From an uncultured Rhizobiaceae group bacterium (GTDB taxonomy: Bacteria; Pseudomonadota; Alphaproteobacteria; Rhizobiales; Rhizobiaceae): a stretch of 8,783 bases of DNA. Both the position numbers and the translations under genes were made by a program. The notes under the pieces are model-generated. The model ran no database searches. It saw only the letters and a list, made by a program, of their open reading frames with translations, and was not told where the DNA came from. The stretch is from positions 1-8,783 of the forward strand of contig CALFBU010000211.1 of NCBI GenBank assembly GCA_937951455.1, written 5' to 3'. Of the stretch, positions 5,195-8,783 are shown piece after piece (the stretch's first letter is position 1; the number at the start of each line of letters is the position of its first letter).

Positions 5195-7756
5195 TTAGCT
5201 TCGAGGCTTTAAATTCTCAGGATCGTATAGCGGCTCATAACCAACACCTGCCACTTCGATAGGATAATCTTTTCCCATATAATCCATGAGGAAGACATTG
5301 CCTTTAACGGCCAAATTATGTGGCAAATACCCAAGCGCAATGTTCTTTCCAATGGTTGGGCCGTAGGCGATTGATGTTGTGTAGGATCGGCGACCCAATT
5401 CATCAACAATCGTTTCGCCTGTTTCCTTGTCCATAATAGGCATTGTGCCAACTGGAAAACGCGCAATACCCTCATCATCAATATTTTCAGTCATGATAAA
5501 CGTACAAAGCTTGGCAACCTGATGCTCTCTTGCTTTATATTCAAGATGTGCAGCCTTACCCACAAAGTCAGCTTCCTTGACCTTAGGTCGCGCAAGGTCG
5601 GCTTCAAAAAGATTATACTCTGTCAGTAGATCAGCATTTTGCAAACGAAGTGATTTTTCAAGACGTCGCGTATTGGCATAAGTCTCAACACCAAACGGCA
5701 TGACGTCATGCGCACGAATTGCATCCCAAACAGCCAGGCCGTCGGAATACTTCATGTGAAGTTCCCAACCCTGCTCACCTACATAAGAAATACGGAACGC
5801 AGCAACTTTAACGCCAGCAATTTCAATGGTCTTAATCGCAGCAAACGGGAAGTTTTCTGGATCAAGTTGATCGGGTTCAGCAACAACTTTCTTCAAGGTA
5901 TCACGCGCATTAGGCCCCCAAAGACCAATAGTGGTGAAGTCCTCCGATACGTCAATAATTTCAACATCGAAATTATGATCCTCAGCCATACGCTTCATGT
6001 AAACAAAATCGCGGTTACCTGCGTCAGCACCATCAATAAAGCGGAAACGATCTTCCATGCGAATAACGGTAAAGTCTGAACGCACCATACCTTTTTCATC
6101 AAGGAAGTGTGTGTAGATCCCCTTTCCAACCTGATTGTCACCGCCAACTTTGGCAGCACAAAGGTATTCCATGAACGCAACATGATCAGGGCCAGTGATA
6201 TCATACATGGCGAAATGCGTCAGGTTCACCATGCCGACATTTTCTGACATCTCAAGATGCTCGGCATTTGAAACTCTAAAGAAATGTCGATTGTCCCATT
6301 CACTTTCACGCACAGGCACACGGTCGGCATATTTCTCTAACAGATGTTCGTTTGCGGCATAACCATGGGCACGTTCCCAGCCACCAAGCTCCATAAAATA
6401 GCCGCCAAGCTCTACTTCGCGTTCATAAAACGGCGAACGACGCACACTGCGCCCTTTAGAATATGGCTCACGCGGATGAACAGCCGGATTGTAAATCTTG
6501 AACGCAGATTCATAACAGCGATCTTCAATGAATTGCTCTTCCATCTGAAATGGATAGAAACGCGCATAATCGATTGGGTTATGGTCAATTTCAGTACGAC
6601 CATCAGTCATCCAGTCAACCAATAGCTTAGCCATCCCAGGCCCGTCTTTTACCCAAATCGCAACCGCATACCAAAGACCACGCACCTTCTGGCTTTCGCC
6701 AATAGAAGGGCCACCATCTGTTGTGACCTGTAACAAGCCATTGAATGAATAAGCTTCATTATACCCAAGTTCACCTAGGATCGGCGTTAACTCCATCGCA
6801 CGCTCTAGAGGCTCGATAATTTGCTCCATCTCAAGATCGCGTTGCGATGGCGAAAGCCTCGCTTCGGCCTTTGTTTGCAAATCACGCGGGTGGCAAAGGC
6901 GAGGCTCTTTTTCCTCATAATAACCCCATTCAATCTGCCCGCCTTCAGGCGTCTTTGGATCGCCCGTATCGCGCATATAAGCGGAATTACCCTGGTCACG
7001 CAGGAGCGAATACCCAATGTCTTTTCCAGTACCTTCAAATTCATTGAACGGTCCGAAGAATGTCAACGGATGATCAACCGGCATTACAGGTAAGTCTTCA
7101 CCCACCATTTCAGCAATCGTGCGCCCCCAAAGACCTGCACATACAATAACATAATCCGCATGGATTGTGCCGCGATGCGTAACAACACCCTTGATGCGAC
7201 CGTTTTCTACAATCAAATCTGTTGCAGGCGTATTCGGGAAACTTTGAAACTTACCACTTTCAATCGCTTGATCAACCAACTCACCGGCAACTGTCTGCGA
7301 ACGCGGTGCAACCAGTCCTGCATCCGGATCCCAAAGGGCACCGCAAATGACATCTTCTTCCAGCAGCGGAAACTTCTGTTTCGCTTCAGCCGCTGAAATC
7401 ATTTTCGCGCGTGTGCCGAAGGCCTTGCCTGAAGCAACCTTGCGTTGAAGTTCCAGCATGCGATCCGTATCGCCTTTGCGGCAAACCTCAAGGCCACCCA
7501 CTTTGTCGTAGCGTCCCCGCTTTTCAAAAAAGTCTATGGAATAGCCTGTCGTCCAGCAAGTTAGATAATCGTGAGCTGTTGCATAACAAAAATCGGAAGC
7601 ATGCGAAGTAGACCCCACATCCGTTGGCACAGACGACGTGTCAATTCCCACGATATCATCCCAACCACGCTCAACCAGATGATGCACGACAGAAGCACCC
7701 ACAATGCCCCCATGTCCAATAACAACAACTCTTGCTTTCTCAGGAAATTTAGCCAT
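5195..7756 (-). CDS. FAD/GcvT-fused dehydrogenase, sarcosine or dimethylglycine dehydrogenase family
   Basis: An 853-residue two-part enzyme. Residues about 8-385 are a DAO-type FAD domain (dinucleotide fold VVVIGHGGIVGAS, 10-22); GSTSHAS has His52, where relatives carry the histidine bound covalently to FAD. A linker (FAO_M type, about 388-445) leads to a GcvT folate-binding domain (about 470-720; GLWGPNARDTL 611-621, SYVGEQGWELH 657-667) and GcvT C-terminal barrel (about 745-845). Family members oxidatively demethylate sarcosine or dimethylglycine, pass the carbon to tetrahydrofolate as 5,10-methylene-THF, and dehydrogenase forms reduce ETF. Creatinase nearby makes sarcosine the favoured substrate, but dimethylglycine or another N-methyl amine is possible. 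The dinucleotide motif has one residue more than the usual GxGxxG spacing, and the late block RRLEKSLRLQNADL (697-710) is divergent, suggesting a subgroup. The ATG at 7756 fits homologues; its ribosome binding site is weak. A strong terminator follows. Confidence 0.88.
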   Translation of the reverse strand: MAKFPEKARVVVIGHGGIVGASVVHHLVERGWDDIVGIDTSSVPTDVGSTSHASDFCYATAHDYLTCWTTGYSIDFFEKRGRYDKVGGLEVCRKGDTDRMLELQRKVASGKAFGTRAKMISAAEAKQKFPLLEEDVICGALWDPDAGLVAPRSQTVAGELVDQAIESGKFQSFPNTPATDLIVENGRIKGVVTHRGTIHADYVIVCAGLWGRTIAEMVGEDLPVMPVDHPLTFFGPFNEFEGTGKDIGYSLLRDQGNSAYMRDTGDPKTPEGGQIEWGYYEEKEPRLCHPRDLQTKAEARLSPSQRDLEMEQIIEPLERAMELTPILGELGYNEAYSFNGLLQVTTDGGPSIGESQKVRGLWYAVAIWVKDGPGMAKLLVDWMTDGRTEIDHNPIDYARFYPFQMEEQFIEDRCYESAFKIYNPAVHPREPYSKGRSVRRSPFYEREVELGGYFMELGGWERAHGYAANEHLLEKYADRVPVRESEWDNRHFFRVSNAEHLEMSENVGMVNLTHFAMYDITGPDHVAFMEYLCAAKVGGDNQVGKGIYTHFLDEKGMVRSDFTVIRMEDRFRFIDGADAGNRDFVYMKRMAEDHNFDVEIIDVSEDFTTIGLWGPNARDTLKKVVAEPDQLDPENFPFAAIKTIEIAGVKVAAFRISYVGEQGWELHMKYSDGLAVWDAIRAHDVMPFGVETYANTRRLEKSLRLQNADLLTEYNLFEADLARPKVKEADFVGKAAHLEYKAREHQVAKLCTFIMTENIDDEGIARFPVGTMPIMDKETGETIVDELGRRSYTTSIAYGPTIGKNIALGYLPHNLAVKGNVFLMDYMGKDYPIEVAGVGYEPLYDPENLKPRS

Positions 7757-7783
7757 GACAAATCGCTCTATTCAAAGGTTATA

Positions 7784-7820
7784 TTTGTAACAGACTATCA
7801 AACGATTTTAAGGTTACAAA
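7784..7820. promoter_or_regulatory. Inverted repeat in the dehydrogenase promoter region
   Basis: TTTGTAAC (7784-7791) and GTTACAAA (7813-7820) are a perfect 8-bp inverted repeat with 29 bases between centres, 28 to 65 bases before the dehydrogenase start at 7756. The 160-base gap to the RadC-like stop lacks a good sigma70 -35, though TATAAC exists on the minus strand (7782-7777), as expected of an activator-dependent promoter. The GlxA-type regulator is the obvious candidate binder. The rest of the gap shows nothing else clear. Confidence 0.45.
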
Positions 7821-7916
7821 CTGTTCTGGTAGCGACAAATTGGTGGCGGCTGTTGTGGTTTTGAAAAACTCTTGAGCCAGCTTTAATTGCACACAAAGCG
7901 CCCATCCAAACCTAAC

Positions 7917-8624
7917 CTAACTCCGCAGCAAACTTCTTGCACCACCTTTACCAACCAGGACAGCGTCCATTAAATAAACATCCAAAAGCTCACAAGCGCT
8001 TTGCAGTTTATCAGCAAATGCTATTTCGCAATCTTTTGGTGTTAAGCGTCCAGATGGAATATTCTTTGCAATTATGAGTGAATAAGCATCCAATTCCAAA
8101 AGACGAGTTATGATTTCACGAGGGTATGCAGAAACATTATTGACTGTTCCCTTTGAAATTTGCTCGCACCGCATGGGTTGAAATTCATCATCAAGAAATA
8201 TCGCCATGACGTTTTGCCTACCATGGTAGCCTATCACTGTTCTGCAATAGTTTTCTATCGCCTGCCAGTTGTTTAGGGCCGGTTTTTTTAAAATTCGCTT
8301 CTCTGCAATCAAGGTGGCAGCACGACGTACCAAAACAAGTTTATTGGCGATATCAAAAGTCACATTATCAAGTCGCCTCAAGGCCTGAGGCGATTGAGAC
8401 AAGACACTCGGCAAGTTTCCAAATTCTTGTAATAAACTAAAGGCAACTTCCCCAGCATTGAAATTCTCGTCTTTACATTCGAGAAGACCAGTCAGTATCT
8501 CCCAATCGTCTGTAAGATGCTTTTCTTCGGTCAAGTCTTGTAAAAAATCGTTTTGGCTTTTTTTATGATGTAAAAAATCTAGTGAATTCATTTTATCATT
8601 TTTCCAATGTATTAAATTCAACAT
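7917..8624 (-). CDS. RadC-like protein with a degenerate JAMM metal site
   Basis: A 235-residue protein with RadC (JAB/MPN) layout: an N-terminal helix-rich region (about 15-108; DDWEILTGLLE, LLQEFGNLPSVLSQSPQALRRL) and a C-terminal JAB-type domain (about 115-230). The latter keeps AIFLDDEFQPMRCEQISKGTVN with Glu154, YPREIITRLLELDA and the end VLVGKGG. The signature HNHPSG...S..D reads KNIPSG...K..E here (Lys187, Ile189, Lys197, Glu200), and the later DH is DA, so every expected zinc ligand except Glu154 is gone. It is probably not a zinc hydrolase and may be a structural or binding relic. Genuine RadC has no settled role in DNA repair despite its name. The start may instead be the ATG at 8591 (MNSLDFLHHKK), where homology begins; neither has a good ribosome binding site. 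An unrecognised gene ends 33 bases upstream on the same strand. Confidence 0.8.
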   Translation of the reverse strand: MLNLIHWKNDKMNSLDFLHHKKSQNDFLQDLTEEKHLTDDWEILTGLLECKDENFNAGEVAFSLLQEFGNLPSVLSQSPQALRRLDNVTFDIANKLVLVRRAATLIAEKRILKKPALNNWQAIENYCRTVIGYHGRQNVMAIFLDDEFQPMRCEQISKGTVNNVSAYPREIITRLLELDAYSLIIAKNIPSGRLTPKDCEIAFADKLQSACELLDVYLMDAVLVGKGGARSLLRS

Positions 8625-8657
8625 TACTTAATGTATACTTTACTACAGACTATATAA

Positions 8658-8783
8658 TCAACACATATGTGCGACACCAACAGTAATTTTAAATCCACCT
8701 ATGAGTGCAATTAAATTCTCGTAGCCATCAATAGCACCAAAATAAGGCTCAGTACCTCGACCATACAGAGTATTACGTGGCCG
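8658..8783 (-). CDS. 3' end of an unrecognised protein (partial at right edge)
   Basis: An open frame enters from the right edge on the minus strand and gives 41 residues before TGA at 8660-8658. It starts RPRNTLYGRGTEPYFG and ends with a mildly hydrophobic tail (NLIALIGGFKITVGVAHMC). It is rich in glycine and aromatics, with alternating hydrophobic residues that could form beta structure, but that is not enough to assign a family. It ends 33 bases before the RadC-like start, so the two could be co-transcribed. Confidence 0.5.
   Translation of the reverse strand, partial: RPRNTLYGRGTEPYFGAIDGYENLIALIGGFKITVGVAHMC

Noticed and set aside
5708..6079. 123-codon plus-strand open frame inside the dehydrogenase
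   Set aside because: It is antisense to the conserved GcvT domain, with no ribosome binding site or recognisable motif.
7571..7864. 97-codon plus-strand frame across the dehydrogenase start and promoter
   Set aside because: Most of it mirrors the FAD-binding N-terminus on the other strand, its composition is not protein-like, and it lacks a ribosome binding site.
7907..7920. CCTAA-type tandem (CCTAACCTAA) after the RadC-like gene as a repeat element
   Set aside because: There are only two units, and it overlaps the stop codon; too short to mean anything.

Overview
The window reads as a chromosomal segment of a moderately AT-rich alphaproteobacterium, possibly marine. I infer this from the mix of protein types: a creatinase, a GcvT-fused dimethylglycine/sarcosine-type dehydrogenase, a GlxA/GbdR-like AraC regulator, a TIGR02594 peptidoglycan-hydrolase-type protein and a RadC-like protein. 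No marker gene fixes the taxon. I see no tRNA, rRNA, IS element, integrase or CRISPR array.

Layout from left to right: the 3' end of an unrecognised gene (2-181, +); a type II haloacid-dehalogenase-like hydrolase (268-978, +); a GlxA-family regulator with DJ-1/PfpI and AraC DNA-binding domains (1110-2117, +); then a run of minus-strand genes. Read in transcription order from the right edge, these are the end of an unrecognised gene (8658-8783), a RadC-like protein with a destroyed JAMM metal site (7917-8624), an 853-residue FAD/GcvT dehydrogenase (5195-7756) followed by a strong intrinsic terminator, a small secreted cysteine-hydrolase-like protein best read from a TTG start (4426-4911), a secreted phosphodiester-glycosidase-family protein (3516-4382), and creatinase (2148-3350), which converges on the regulator.

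The biological theme is methylated-amine catabolism. Creatinase splits creatine into sarcosine and urea. The large FAD/GcvT enzyme belongs to the family that demethylates sarcosine or dimethylglycine using tetrahydrofolate. The GlxA/AraC regulator is of the type that senses such compounds (GbdR, SouR and CdhR in Pseudomonas). Creatine to sarcosine to glycine is therefore a coherent inferred route, although two envelope-type genes and a terminator separate the two enzymes, so they are probably independent transcription units under shared control. No transporter, creatininase or urease is visible here.

The most unusual items are the RadC-like protein lacking every JAMM metal ligand, a pair of mutually exclusive small hairpins just upstream of the creatinase ribosome binding site, an inverted repeat in the dehydrogenase promoter, and a divergent 18-codon reading frame with a near-perfect Shine-Dalgarno sequence. 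None amounts to a clearly new system. All intergenic gaps are under 300 bases and are described in the entries.
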